A stretch of 64,000 nt of DNA. Origin: Lachnospiraceae bacterium. Lineage in GTDB: Bacteria; Bacillota; Clostridia; Lachnospirales; Lachnospiraceae. The notes below the pieces were generated by a model. It did not search any database, had not been told where the DNA came from, and saw only the letters and a program-made list of their open reading frames with translations. Where the stretch lies: NCBI GenBank assembly GCA_017935565.1, contig JAGBHK010000045.1, positions 80,728 through 144,727 of the forward strand, read 5' to 3'. The position numbers and the translations under genes are program-made. How positions within the stretch are numbered: position 1 is the first letter of the stretch; every line of letters starts with the position of its first letter. Shown here in pieces: positions 35,820 to 44,803 of the stretch.

Positions 35820-36600
35820 CTTTTGTAAAATTATAAACAAACAATTATCGGCTCATATCGTATATGAAAACAACAATCTAATTTCATTTTTAGACATTGA
35901 CCCTATTCATGAAGGTCATGTATTGATTGTGCCAAAAGAACATGTGGATTCCATAGAAAAGTTATCTGAAAAAGTTCTAATAGACATTATGAATGTGGCT
36001 AAAGATATTGTAAAAGCATTAAAGGATATATATGGTATTGAAGGGTATAGTATAATGCAAAATGGTGGTAAGTTTTGTGATTATGGACATGCTCATTTTC
36101 ATGTATTTCCAAGGTATGAAAATGATGGATTTGGATGGACATATCCCGAAGGCGATGCGGAATATTCAGCAAGAGTAGCGAAACAGATTCGTGAGAAAGT
36201 GATGAAGATTACATATCACAACATAGAAGATGTGAATGATGAAGAAATAAAAATTGCTGTTATTGTGGCAAAACATAAAGGTAAGCTCGTCTTATGCAAA
36301 CATAAGGAAAGAGATACATGGGAAATGCCAGGGGGACATAAAGAATCTGGTGAAACTATAATTGATGCTGCAAAACGTGAACTATATGAAGAAACAGGCG
36401 CTAAGAAATTCACCTTGAAACCATTGTGTGTGTATCATATTACAAAGTACGCATTGCTATGCTATGCAGATATTGATGAATTCGAGGATTTGCCTAAAAG
36501 TGAGATGGAAATTGTACAGTTTTTCGATGATTTACCAGAGAACATGACATATCCAATCACACATCCTGAGTTGTATAAGAAAGCAATGGAATTGAAATGA
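35812..36600 (+). CDS. HIT-Nudix fusion hydrolase
   Basis: A 262-residue protein of two nucleotide-hydrolase domains. Residues 1-130 are a HIT protein ('CDFCKIINKQLSAHIVYENN', histidine triad H93-A-H95-F-H97-V). Residues about 140-262 are a Nudix domain with box 'GGHKESGETIIDAAKRELYEETGA' (read in parts, about 173-196). HIT enzymes split nucleotide-phosphate bonds such as AMP-lysine or dinucleotide polyphosphates; Nudix enzymes cleave nucleoside diphosphate links. The fusion suggests sequential action on one substrate. It overlaps the ferredoxin gene by eight bases. Confidence 0.9.
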   Translation: MCDFCKIINKQLSAHIVYENNNLISFLDIDPIHEGHVLIVPKEHVDSIEKLSEKVLIDIMNVAKDIVKALKDIYGIEGYSIMQNGGKFCDYGHAHFHVFPRYENDGFGWTYPEGDAEYSARVAKQIREKVMKITYHNIEDVNDEEIKIAVIVAKHKGKLVLCKHKERDTWEMPGGHKESGETIIDAAKRELYEETGAKKFTLKPLCVYHITKYALLCYADIDEFEDLPKSEMEIVQFFDDLPENMTYPITHPELYKKAMELK

Positions 36601-36619
36601 ATATAAGGAAAAAATAAAA

Positions 36620-37651
36620 ATGAAAAAACTACTAAAACCTAGCAAACTTAATAAAGGCGATACCATAGCAACAATCAGCCCAGCATGGGGCTGTGCTGGT
36701 TCTAATCGTGTTAAATGGAAATATGAGTTAGGTGTCAAACGATTGGAAGAATTGGGCCTAAGTGTTGTTGCTGCACCAAATTCCTTAAAAGGAACTAGCT
36801 TTCTTAAAGAAAACCCAGAAGCCAGAGCAGAGGATTTGATGTGGGCTTTTGAGAATAAGGAAGTAAAGGCAATAATTGCTAATGTTGGTGGAAATGATTC
36901 TGACAGAATTCTTCCATTTCTTTCAAAGGAAATTATAATAGATAACCCTAAAATATTATGTGGATATTCAGATGTTATGAATTTGCATTTGTATTGTTAT
37001 AAGCAAGGATTGTCTACCTTTTATGGAGACAATTTATTGACGACGATCGCAGAAGCGAAAGAATGGAATGGATATAGTAAGTTTTGGTTTGAAAAAGTGT
37101 TGTTTGACAATTCATTAATAGGTGAGATTTGTCCAGCAAAGCATTGGTCAGATTCTCATAATAATTATACGAATCATGATTATGTAAAGAAATATAATAA
37201 TAACACTGGATATGTAAAAATTCAGGGAGAAGGAATTGCTAGAGGAAAGTTGTTTGGCGGACATAGTGGATTGATGGAAATTGAAGAAAAATGTGAAATT
37301 GCGCTGAATAAGGAGGATTTCAAAGATACTATTTTGTTTTTTGAAGAGATACCTGAATTTTCTACTGAGAAGCACATTCGAGGATTTTTTGATTGGCTTG
37401 GGAGAAAAGGATATTTGCAAATTATTAATGGAATCATAATAGGAAAAATTATGGAAAATGAGAAATTTGAACCGATAGCGGATATTATTAGAGAAATTGT
37501 TTCTGATAAGTATGGATTGAAAAGTATGCCGATTATGTATGGCTTAAATATTGGGCATACATCTCCGATTTGTGTTTTGCCATATGGTGTTGAGGCTGAA
37601 GTGGATATAAATAGTTTAAAGTTTTCTATTTTGGAAAATGGTGTGGTATAA
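36620..37651 (+). CDS. S66-family peptidase, LD-carboxypeptidase/MccF-like
   Basis: A 343-residue serine peptidase of family S66. It shows the start 'LNKGDTIATISPAWG', the Ser nucleophile in 'ILCGYSDVMNLH' (about residue 118), the Glu region 'FFEEIPEF' and the His region 'GLNIGHTSPICVLPYG'. S66 members either trim murein tetrapeptides (LdcA) or cleave microcin C-type nucleotide-peptide antibiotics (MccF). The relatively long insert and the lack of a signal peptide favour the MccF-like cytoplasmic group. It follows the HIT-Nudix gene by 19 bases. Confidence 0.88.
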   Translation: MKKLLKPSKLNKGDTIATISPAWGCAGSNRVKWKYELGVKRLEELGLSVVAAPNSLKGTSFLKENPEARAEDLMWAFENKEVKAIIANVGGNDSDRILPFLSKEIIIDNPKILCGYSDVMNLHLYCYKQGLSTFYGDNLLTTIAEAKEWNGYSKFWFEKVLFDNSLIGEICPAKHWSDSHNNYTNHDYVKKYNNNTGYVKIQGEGIARGKLFGGHSGLMEIEEKCEIALNKEDFKDTILFFEEIPEFSTEKHIRGFFDWLGRKGYLQIINGIIIGKIMENEKFEPIADIIREIVSDKYGLKSMPIMYGLNIGHTSPICVLPYGVEAEVDINSLKFSILENGVV

Positions 37652-37735
37652 AAGGTCTTAATTTGCCTAAAAATGCATTTTTATATCTAAATAGATAATG
37701 TAAAATATAAGAAAAGATATAAGGAGGTTGTCGTT

Positions 37736-38008
37736 ATGGGTACAAATGGTTTATTTATGGAAAATGCGCAAAAGAAAAATAGTATGGGTGTAGGTGAAAG
37801 CGTTGCAGAAGGAGTGATTGAAGGCGCTCTTGAAATTGGTGCTGAGGCAGCAGAAGAAGGAATTGGTGGAGTTATAGGTGGAGTGCTTGAGGGGATTGAT
37901 GATTTACCAGCGTTGGCTATTGTAGGAATTGTTATTGGTGTGCTAGTTGCAATTGGTGGATTATTTGTTGGAATATTTAAATTGGTGAAATCGATTAAAA
38001 GAAGATAA
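37736..38008 (+). CDS. Small Gly/Glu-rich protein with a C-terminal membrane helix
   Basis: A 90-residue protein. The N-terminal 50 residues are rich in Gly, Glu and Ala with GxxxG-like spacing; residues about 58-80 are a clear membrane helix ('LAIVGIVIGVLVAIGG'), and the chain ends in 'KLVKSIKRR'. The ribosome site AGGAGG is strong. I do not recognise it. The composition recalls pore-forming peptides or small membrane regulators, but no leader, processing site or export gene is present. A terminator follows. Confidence 0.7.
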   Translation: MGTNGLFMENAQKKNSMGVGESVAEGVIEGALEIGAEAAEEGIGGVIGGVLEGIDDLPALAIVGIVIGVLVAIGGLFVGIFKLVKSIKRR

Positions 38009-38023
38009 TAGGTTAATGTGAAT

Positions 38024-38055
38024 AAGGTGCTAACCCATATGAGTTAGCACCTTTA
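38024..38055. terminator. Bidirectional terminator
   Basis: AAGGTGCTAAC and GTTAGCACCTT flank a seven-base loop, between the Gly-rich gene and the converging mgsA gene. T-rich on the plus side. Confidence 0.85.
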
Positions 38056-38060
38056 TTATA

Positions 38061-38534
38061 TTACACCACAGTTTCAGCTCTGTTCTTCACTGTGTTTTTA
38101 AAGTTCTCGATTTCATGAACATATTCTTTGTCCATATATGATGAGTGGATTAAGAAATCAGCTGTAGCAATATTATTGGCAATAGGAATGTCATAAACCT
38201 GCGCAATTCTAAGAAGTGCTTTAACGTCTGGGTCATGTGGTTGAGCTGCCAATGGGTCGGAAAAGAAGATAATCATATCAATCTTTCCTTCAACGATTTT
38301 TGCGCCAATCTGCTGGTCACCACCTAAAGGACCACTATTATAGCCTTTTACAGGGATGCCTACGCGATCTGTGATTACACGAGCTGTGGTACCTGTTCCG
38401 CAAAGTTTATGCTTTTTAAGGATTTCTTTGTTAGTTTCGCACCAATTAAGCATATCTTGCTTCTTTCCATCATGGGCAATAAGAGCAATACTTTTCTGTT
38501 CCTTTATAGTCATTGTTAAGTGATTAATATCCAT
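38061..38534 (-). CDS. mgsA: Methylglyoxal synthase
   Basis: A 157-residue enzyme converting dihydroxyacetone phosphate to methylglyoxal, an overflow bypass of lower glycolysis. It has 'IALIAHDGKKQDMLNW', phosphate-binding 'TGTTARVI', the catalytic Asp region 'SGPLGGDQQIGAKI' and 'FFSDPLAAQPHDPDVKALLRI'. Length is normal, with a short C-terminal addition. GGAGGA precedes ATG 38534. It is transcribed alone on the minus strand. Confidence 0.96.
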   Translation of the reverse strand: MDINHLTMTIKEQKSIALIAHDGKKQDMLNWCETNKEILKKHKLCGTGTTARVITDRVGIPVKGYNSGPLGGDQQIGAKIVEGKIDMIIFFSDPLAAQPHDPDVKALLRIAQVYDIPIANNIATADFLIHSSYMDKEYVHEIENFKNTVKNRAETVV

Positions 38535-38630
38535 TCTTTAGTCCTCCGTTTCATAGTGTCTGATTATAGTATAATTCATTTATTAAATAATAACAATAGA
38601 AAATAAAGTTTAATAACTTCAATTCGCATA

Positions 38631-38659
38631 TTTACTGAAATTTGTATTTGTGATAAAAT
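38631..38659 (+). promoter_or_regulatory. Promoter of the diguanylate cyclase gene
   Basis: TTTACT (38631-38636), 17-base spacer, TAAAAT (38654-38659), start expected about 34 bases before the ATG at 38700. It is the same combination as at 3115-3143. Confidence 0.55.
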
Positions 38660-38699
38660 AATATTAGTTGTTTTGTGAATTATAGGAGAGGGTGTTTTT

Positions 38700-40601
38700 A
38701 TGAAAATTAGGAAAATCATTTCAAAATATATGATAGCGACTACCTTGATGTTAGTTGTTGTAATTCTTGTATTTGTTATTTTATCACATATATTAACTGA
38801 ACAGAGGCAGGCGAAAGAAAGGGCGCAGTCTGTATTTTTAGAGGTTGAGTCGATTTTAAAGGAAAATCAGAAGGAGTTAGAGGAAGTAGAGAAACAGTAT
38901 TCTCAAACTTGTTTATATAATGCTGAAACTATCGCATATATCATTGAAAATGAGAATGTGGTTTTAGAAGATGTAGAAGAATTAAAAAAGATAGCCAAGA
39001 TGGTTCAGGTGGATGAAATACATATATTTAATAAAACAGGAGAGATATATGCAGGAACCCATCCAGAATATTATGGTATTAATATGAATTCTGGTGAGCA
39101 AATAGGTTTCTTTTCGCCTATGTTGGAAGATAAGGCGCTTAAGCTATGTCAGGAAATTACACCTAATACAGCAGAAGGTAAGTTAGTACAGTATTCTGCA
39201 GTGTGGAGTAAAAATGGCGAATTTATTGTCCAGGTAGGTATGGAACCGATAAATGTTTTTAAGGCTACTGAGAAAAATGAATTGTCGCATATTTTCTCTC
39301 ATTTGAGAGTAGATGCAGGCGTTGATTTATATGCCATTGAAAAGGACACTGGAGAGATTGTTGGTTCTACAGCATCCGAGGACATTGGAGTGCATTGCTC
39401 TGAAATAGGTTTCGATTATGAGAAAATTGTAAAAAAGAGTGAAAGTGTACATATGACCATTAAGGGAGCAAATTCATACTGTGTATTTACTGAAATGGGA
39501 GAACTATGGATAGGAAGAGTGGTTTCAAATGATATATTATATAATGAGATACCTTTATCGGTAGCGGAAATCGGGTTTGGAATCGTGGTTGCAGCATCTA
39601 TTTTGGGATTCGCTGTTATATGGTATATAAATAAATACATTATTAAGGGCATATATAATATTAATGATAAATTAAGTTTAATAGGCGAAGGAAAACTTAA
39701 TGAGAGTGTTGATGAAAATTCGTCACTTGAGTTTTCTGAATTAAGCAGTCATATTAATTCTATGGTTAATAGGTTATTATTGACAACTGATAAGATGTCG
39801 TATGTTTTGAATAGAACAAATATGAACATTGGTGTTTATGAATATAATGATAAGATGGAAGACGTCCGCTTTACAGAACGTGTACCTAGAATTTTGAAAC
39901 TAGATTTGCGAGAAGAGAAAAAATTAAGGACGGATAAGAGATTATTTTCGGAGTGTATTGATAAAATAAAGAACAATCCGTACTCGGATGAAGAAAAGGA
40001 TATATTTCATTTTAAAAACAGATATATTAGATTGGAAGAGATAAACGAAAACGGAAATGTTTTAGGCATTATTATTGATATAACCGATAGTATTGAAAGA
40101 CGAGTTAAACTGGAAATGGAAAGAGATAGAGATGTCTTAACCGGTTTATACAATAGAAGAGGCCTTGAAAATATACTTTCGAAATTGTTCAAAGAGCCAG
40201 ATATGTTGGGATATGGTGCATTAATTATGATTGACACTGATGGTTTAAAAGATATTAATGATAATTACGGTCACGAAAAAGGTGATATTTTCCTTAGAAA
40301 GGTTGCTGGTGTTATAGGAACATATGGCGTGAAGAAAGGAGTATCTGCAAGACTTGGTGGGGATGAATTTGTACTCTTTTTATATGGTTATGAAAAAGAA
40401 GAAGATGTGCTCAATGACATAAATACGCTTAAGTATATACAGGAGAAGAGTTCGGTACATTTAGACATGGATCTGATTGTTCCACTTAGTTTTTCATTTG
40501 GATATGTATTAACAAAGGGAAATGCAGATTATGAAAGTATGTTACAGGAAGCAGATGAATTAATGTACATAAATAAAAGAGAACGAAAAGAAAATAGGTG
40601 A
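38700..40601 (+). CDS. Membrane diguanylate cyclase
   Basis: A 633-residue sensor enzyme: helix at about 10-32, extracellular sensor region of about 250 residues, helix at about 287-310, HAMP (about 312-365), a PAS-like stretch and a GGDEF domain (about 470-633). The signature is intact (GGDEF at 553-557 in 'SARLGGDEFVLF'), with 'DVLTGLYNRRGL' and 'DTDGLKDINDNYGHEKGD', so it should make cyclic di-GMP. The RxxD inhibitory site is not visible upstream of GGDEF. A c-di-GMP riboswitch lies 13 kb downstream in the same window. Its stop overlaps a possible GTG of the next gene. Confidence 0.94.
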   Translation: MKIRKIISKYMIATTLMLVVVILVFVILSHILTEQRQAKERAQSVFLEVESILKENQKELEEVEKQYSQTCLYNAETIAYIIENENVVLEDVEELKKIAKMVQVDEIHIFNKTGEIYAGTHPEYYGINMNSGEQIGFFSPMLEDKALKLCQEITPNTAEGKLVQYSAVWSKNGEFIVQVGMEPINVFKATEKNELSHIFSHLRVDAGVDLYAIEKDTGEIVGSTASEDIGVHCSEIGFDYEKIVKKSESVHMTIKGANSYCVFTEMGELWIGRVVSNDILYNEIPLSVAEIGFGIVVAASILGFAVIWYINKYIIKGIYNINDKLSLIGEGKLNESVDENSSLEFSELSSHINSMVNRLLLTTDKMSYVLNRTNMNIGVYEYNDKMEDVRFTERVPRILKLDLREEKKLRTDKRLFSECIDKIKNNPYSDEEKDIFHFKNRYIRLEEINENGNVLGIIIDITDSIERRVKLEMERDRDVLTGLYNRRGLENILSKLFKEPDMLGYGALIMIDTDGLKDINDNYGHEKGDIFLRKVAGVIGTYGVKKGVSARLGGDEFVLFLYGYEKEEDVLNDINTLKYIQEKSSVHLDMDLIVPLSFSFGYVLTKGNADYESMLQEADELMYINKRERKENR

Positions 40602-40609
40602 CTATAATT

Positions 40610-41110
40610 ATGAAATATATTGAAAATGATATTAGAGATGACTATAAAAAATTGACAAAGTTATTGGTTGAGAAACAAATAACTATAACCACTATGGAAA
40701 GTGCAACATCAGGACAAATAGCCTCATTGATTACTGATACAGAAGGGGCGTCTGCCATATTTAAAGGTGCATTCATAACATATAGCAATGAAGCAAAGAT
40801 TATGCAAGGCGTTTCTAGTGAAATAATCGAAAAATATACTGTTTATTCAAAGGAAACAGCGAGGGCGATGGCAAAGGTTTGTCGTGAAAAATATGGCGCG
40901 AATATAGGCATTGGTGTTACAGGGACTATGGGAAATATAGACCCAGCAAATGAAAATGCATCTGTTCCAGGACAGGTGTATTTTTCTATTGATTTTAATG
41001 GCTCTATAAATGACTATTATGTAGAGTTACCTTGGCAGGAGTCAAGGCTTATGTACAAACTTGCAGTGGCAAAAGAAGTGTGTGAAGTATTATTGACAAT
41101 GATATATTAA
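40610..41110 (+). CDS. pncC: CinA C-terminal-domain protein, nicotinamide-nucleotide amidase-like
   Basis: A 166-residue stand-alone CinA C-terminal domain. It shows 'TMESATSGQIASLITDTEGASAIFKGAFITYSNEAKI' (read in parts) and 'IGVTGTMGNIDP', the family's usual active-site region. PncC deamidates NMN to nicotinate mononucleotide to recycle the NAD by-product of DNA ligase. Here the 'ESCTGG' of most members is 'ESATSG', so the catalytic Ser is kept but Cys is replaced. ATG 40610 is preferred over GTG 40598 because AGGTGA lies upstream of it. Confidence 0.87.
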   Translation: MKYIENDIRDDYKKLTKLLVEKQITITTMESATSGQIASLITDTEGASAIFKGAFITYSNEAKIMQGVSSEIIEKYTVYSKETARAMAKVCREKYGANIGIGVTGTMGNIDPANENASVPGQVYFSIDFNGSINDYYVELPWQESRLMYKLAVAKEVCEVLLTMIY

Positions 41111-41123
41111 TGGAGGAAAAACT

Positions 41124-43055
41124 ATGAATAGAGTTTATTATGTATCAAAGGATGGTTCGGATTTTAATGTTGGAACAGAGGAACATCCGTTTTTAACAAT
41201 TCAAAAGGCAGCAGAGGTTGCGATAGCTGGGGATACAGTTATAGTTCGCGAAGGTGTGTATAGAGAATGGGTTAAGCCTAGACTTGGTGGACTTAGCGAT
41301 AATAATAGAATTACATATATGGCAGCAGAGGGCGAGAAGGTTGTTATTAAAGGCTCTGAAATTGTAAAAGGTTGGGAAAATGTCGAAGGAACCGTGTGGA
41401 AAGTTGAGATTGCCAATAGTTTCTTTGGAGAATATAATCCTTATGCGACCGAAGTTGAGGGTGACTGGCTTGTTGCACCTAGGGAAAATAAGGTACATAC
41501 TGGGGATGTGTATCTTAATGGAAAGTCATTTTTTGAAGCAATTTCTTACGAAAAGGTTGTTAATCCTGATAAATGGACTGCAAGTGTATACGAGACCTGG
41601 GGAAACTGTGAAGAAAAACTTGTTAATCCAGATGCTTCAATTTATCGTTGGTATGCTGAGGTTGGACACGAAAATACAGTGATTTATGCTAATTTTCATG
41701 GAGCAAATCCAAATGATGAATGTGTTGAAATTAATGTAAGAAGATCTTGTTTTTTCCCTGAAAGAACAGGTATTAACTATATTACTGTTAAAGGTTTTGA
41801 AATGGCACAGGCAGCCACTACTTGGGCTCCGCCGACTTCATTGCAATATGGAATAATAGGTCCACATTGGAGTAAAGGATGGATTATTGAAGACAATATT
41901 ATTCATGATTCGAAATGCAGTGGTATAAGTCTTGGTAAGGAAGGTACAACTGGGGATAATGAATTTAGAAAATGGATGAGAAAGCCTGGCTATCAGTATC
42001 AGATGGAGGCTGTATTTAAGGCTCTTGCAATCGGTTGGAGTAAGGAAACCGTAGGCTCTCATATAGTTCGAAATAATACGATTTATGATTGTGGACAGAA
42101 TGGTATCGTGGGACATTTAGGCTCTGCTTTTAGCGAGATTTACGGAAATGAAATATATAATATTGGTGTAAAACATGAATATTATGGTCATGAATTAGGT
42201 GGCATAAAATTCCATGGAGCTATTGATACCTATATACACAATAATTACATTCATCACTGTACTCTTGGTACTTGGCTTGATTGGCAGGTGCAAGGCATAA
42301 GAGTAAGTTCAAATATTTATGTTAATAATAATAGGGACTTTTTTATAGAGGTTACTCATGGACCATATTTGGTTGATAACAATATATTTGCGGATGAATA
42401 TACATTTGACAATGCAGCACAAGGTGGTGCCTATGTCAATAATTTAGTGTGCGGATTTTTAAATCATTATCCTGTTCTTAATCGCCCAACGCCATATCAT
42501 TTCCCACATTCGACAATGGTGGCAGGTGTAGTGCCAACATATGGCGGTGATGACAGATGGTTCCAAAATATTTTTGTAGGTGGCACAAAGGCGGATAGAC
42601 ATTATGGTACGGCTGAATATAATGGCTCTACAACTTCTATGGATGAGTACACATTGGAAGTTCAGAAAAAGGGATTTGGATACATTGAACATTTTGAGTG
42701 GACAAGGCAACCAGCGTATATTGACAGAAATGTATATTTAGAGGGCGCATTGGCATTTGAAAGGGAAGAAAATAATGTTGTGTCAAACGCAAGTGCTAAG
42801 ATTGATATTGTGAATGAAAAAGATGGTGTTTACTTATATATTGATATGCCAAAAGAAGCATTGAACATGGAATGTAAGGCTATTTGTAGTAAAGATTTAC
42901 CAATAACTCGTATAACAGAATGTCGTTTTGAAAAACCTAATGGTAAGGATGTTGTTATAGATAAGGATTTGCTTGGAAATGCATATGATGCAAATGTCAA
43001 TGCAGGTCCTATTCAAGGCTTGAAAGAAGGTTTAAATAAAATAAAAGTGTGGTAG
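41124..43055 (+). CDS. GH120 beta-xylosidase, right-handed beta-helix
   Basis: A 643-residue enzyme without signal peptide. It starts with a DUF1565-like region ('YYVSKDGSDFNVGTEEHPF'), continues as a parallel beta-helix ('HIVRNNTIYDCGQNGIVGHLG', 'IHNNYIHHC') and ends in a small sandwich domain. It resembles XylC of Thermoanaerobacterium, family GH120. The known nucleophile/acid pair of XylC (Asp382, Glu405) is 23 residues apart; here Asp386 ('TWLDWQ') and Glu409 ('FIEVTHGPY') have exactly that distance. It should cut xylo-oligosaccharides inside the cell. AATGGAGG precedes ATG 41124. Confidence 0.9.
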   Translation: MNRVYYVSKDGSDFNVGTEEHPFLTIQKAAEVAIAGDTVIVREGVYREWVKPRLGGLSDNNRITYMAAEGEKVVIKGSEIVKGWENVEGTVWKVEIANSFFGEYNPYATEVEGDWLVAPRENKVHTGDVYLNGKSFFEAISYEKVVNPDKWTASVYETWGNCEEKLVNPDASIYRWYAEVGHENTVIYANFHGANPNDECVEINVRRSCFFPERTGINYITVKGFEMAQAATTWAPPTSLQYGIIGPHWSKGWIIEDNIIHDSKCSGISLGKEGTTGDNEFRKWMRKPGYQYQMEAVFKALAIGWSKETVGSHIVRNNTIYDCGQNGIVGHLGSAFSEIYGNEIYNIGVKHEYYGHELGGIKFHGAIDTYIHNNYIHHCTLGTWLDWQVQGIRVSSNIYVNNNRDFFIEVTHGPYLVDNNIFADEYTFDNAAQGGAYVNNLVCGFLNHYPVLNRPTPYHFPHSTMVAGVVPTYGGDDRWFQNIFVGGTKADRHYGTAEYNGSTTSMDEYTLEVQKKGFGYIEHFEWTRQPAYIDRNVYLEGALAFEREENNVVSNASAKIDIVNEKDGVYLYIDMPKEALNMECKAICSKDLPITRITECRFEKPNGKDVVIDKDLLGNAYDANVNAGPIQGLKEGLNKIKVW

Positions 43056-43115
43056 ATTTATAATAAAAAACATTGTATAATTGACTAAATTGATGTTAGA
43101 AAAGGGCAATGATTG

Positions 43116-44087
43116 ATGAAAAAGATTAATGAAGATATAAAAAATAATACATACAAAACTGTATATCTTCTATACGGTGAGGAAGAATATTTAAAAAAGC
43201 AGTATAAGAATAAGTTTATTGAAGCTATTTGTGCTGGAGATACTATGAATTATTCATATTACGAAGGTAAAGGCATTGATTTAAAGGAACTTATGAATAC
43301 AGCCAATACATTTCCTTTTTTTGCGGAACGTAGATTATTGGTTATTGAGAATTCTGGGTTTTTTAAGAGTTCTAATGATGAGTTAGCTGAATTTTTATCC
43401 AATGTGATTGATACCACATGTATTGTGTTTATAGAAAATGAAGTGGACAAGCGCAATAAGGTGTTTAAAACTGTTAGTACAAATGGCTACGTCTGTGAAA
43501 TGGGGATTCAAAATCAAGCTACTCTTGAAAGTTGGATAGCGGCAACTGTTAAAAAGAATGGCAAAACTATTTCGAAATCAGCGATTATGCGTATTCTTGA
43601 TGCAGTAGGAACGGATATGGTTAATATTAGTACCGAGTTAGATAAGTTATTGGGTTATACTTATGGTAGGGATTCCATTGAATTGAGTGATATTGATGCG
43701 GTTTGTTCGGTGTCTATTAATGCTAAAGTTTTTGATATGGTAGATGCATTGTCTGCACATAATAGGCAAAGGGCAGTTGAGATTTATAAGGATTTGATTG
43801 CGTTAAAAGAACCGCCTATGAGAATTTTGTTTATGATTATGCGCCAGTTCAATATTATGCTTATGGTTTCTGAACTTAAAGATAAAGGCACAGATTATAA
43901 GGATATTGCTTCAAAAGCTGGGTTGCAGCCATTTATTGTGACTAAGGTTATTAAGCAATTAGGAAATTTTGATAAAAAGACTTTAAAAGAAGCGATGGAT
44001 TATGGTCTACAGTTGGAAGAAGATTTTAAAAACGGACGTATCGCTGAAAGTGTAGCGGTAGAGATGTTGTTGATAAAGTATTCGTAG
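43116..44087 (+). CDS. holA: DNA polymerase III delta subunit
   Basis: A 323-residue HolA, the clamp-loader subunit that opens the beta ring. It has 'YLLYGEEEYLKKQYKNKF' at the start, 'FPFFAERRLLVIENSGFF', and the helical C-terminal collar ('ALKEPPMRILFMIMRQFNIMLMV', read in parts). Its place between comEC and rpsT matches Bacillus, though 16 kb of other genes now separate it from comEC. ATG 43116 is preferred over TTG 43113. The stop codon TAG lies in the first ATTCGTAGGC motif of the repeat that follows. Confidence 0.93.
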   Translation: MKKINEDIKNNTYKTVYLLYGEEEYLKKQYKNKFIEAICAGDTMNYSYYEGKGIDLKELMNTANTFPFFAERRLLVIENSGFFKSSNDELAEFLSNVIDTTCIVFIENEVDKRNKVFKTVSTNGYVCEMGIQNQATLESWIAATVKKNGKTISKSAIMRILDAVGTDMVNISTELDKLLGYTYGRDSIELSDIDAVCSVSINAKVFDMVDALSAHNRQRAVEIYKDLIALKEPPMRILFMIMRQFNIMLMVSELKDKGTDYKDIASKAGLQPFIVTKVIKQLGNFDKKTLKEAMDYGLQLEEDFKNGRIAESVAVEMLLIKYS

Positions 44088-44217
44088 GCCACAGAGCATT
44101 CGTAGGCTAGCGCCTACTCATGCTCAGTGTTCGCCAATTGTTTACGTAATGCGCCACAGACCATTCGTAGGCTAGCGCCTACTCATGCTCAGTATTCGCC
44201 ATATGTCTACGTAATGC
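44088..44217. repeat. Two tandem 65-bp hairpin repeats
   Basis: Copies 44088-44152 and 44153-44217 are nearly identical. Each contains GTAGGC-TAGC-GCCTAC; in copy 1 the stem extends outward (GAGCAT...ATGCTC), copy 2 has a mismatch there. ATTCGTAGGC also appears once more at the holA stop codon, so the array reaches into the gene end. It fills the space between holA and the rpsT terminator. Confidence 0.85.
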
Positions 44218-44232
44218 GCCTCTAAGAAATAA

Positions 44233-44277
44233 AAAAAAGAGCAAACCTCTTTACAAGTAAAGGTTGTGCTCTTTTCT
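44233..44277 (-). terminator. rpsT terminator
   Basis: AAAGAGCAAACCTTTA-type arms (AAAGAGCAAACCTCTTTA and TAAAGGTTGTGCTCTTTT on the plus strand) enclose CAAG, with a long T-run on the minus strand, downstream of rpsT. It may serve holA too. Confidence 0.8.
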
Positions 44278-44313
44278 TTATTTCTTGATGCGACTTCGTC
44301 GCATGGCTCATTA

Positions 44314-44577
44314 CTAGTCCATCTTGTTAACAGCTGTAGCTAATCTTGAAACCTTTCTTCCTGCTGTGTTCTTGTGGTATACGCCCTTTGAACAAGCCTT
44401 TTCGATTTCTGATGTAGCAGCCTTTAAAGCTTCTGCTGCAGCAGCCTTATCATTTGCTGCGATAGCTGCGTCTACCTTCTTAATAGAAGTTTTAACCTTA
44501 GACTTGATAGCCTTATTCTTTGCTGTTCTGATTGCTGTTACTTCGATTCTTTTCTTTGCTGACTTAATATTAGCCAT
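44314..44577 (-). CDS. rpsT: Ribosomal protein S20
   Basis: An 87-residue basic helical protein of the small subunit. It starts 'MANIKSAKKRIEVTAIRTAKNKAIKSKVKT' (read in parts) and ends 'HKNTAGRKVSRLATAVNKMD', both typical of S20. I start it at 44577, the family Met; five more residues are open upstream but lie over the GGAGG site. It is transcribed opposite to holA and gpr, as in Bacillus. Confidence 0.97.
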   Translation of the reverse strand: MANIKSAKKRIEVTAIRTAKNKAIKSKVKTSIKKVDAAIAANDKAAAAEALKAATSEIEKACSKGVYHKNTAGRKVSRLATAVNKMD

Positions 44578-44803
44578 TGTAATTACCTCCACATATTTGC
44601 GATTTAAGATTTCTTTGAGAGAGTAAGAAATCCCAGTAATTCCTGCCTGCGCTTAGACTAATGCGGACAACGCGCAGACACAAATAGTTTACTAGTTCTG
44701 GATAGTTTTGTCAACTGAATTTTGCATAAAATTACAAAGAATAATAAATCTTATAGTTGTTGATACTAAAATCAATAAAATAGGAATGGAGACCAAGTAT
44801 AAT

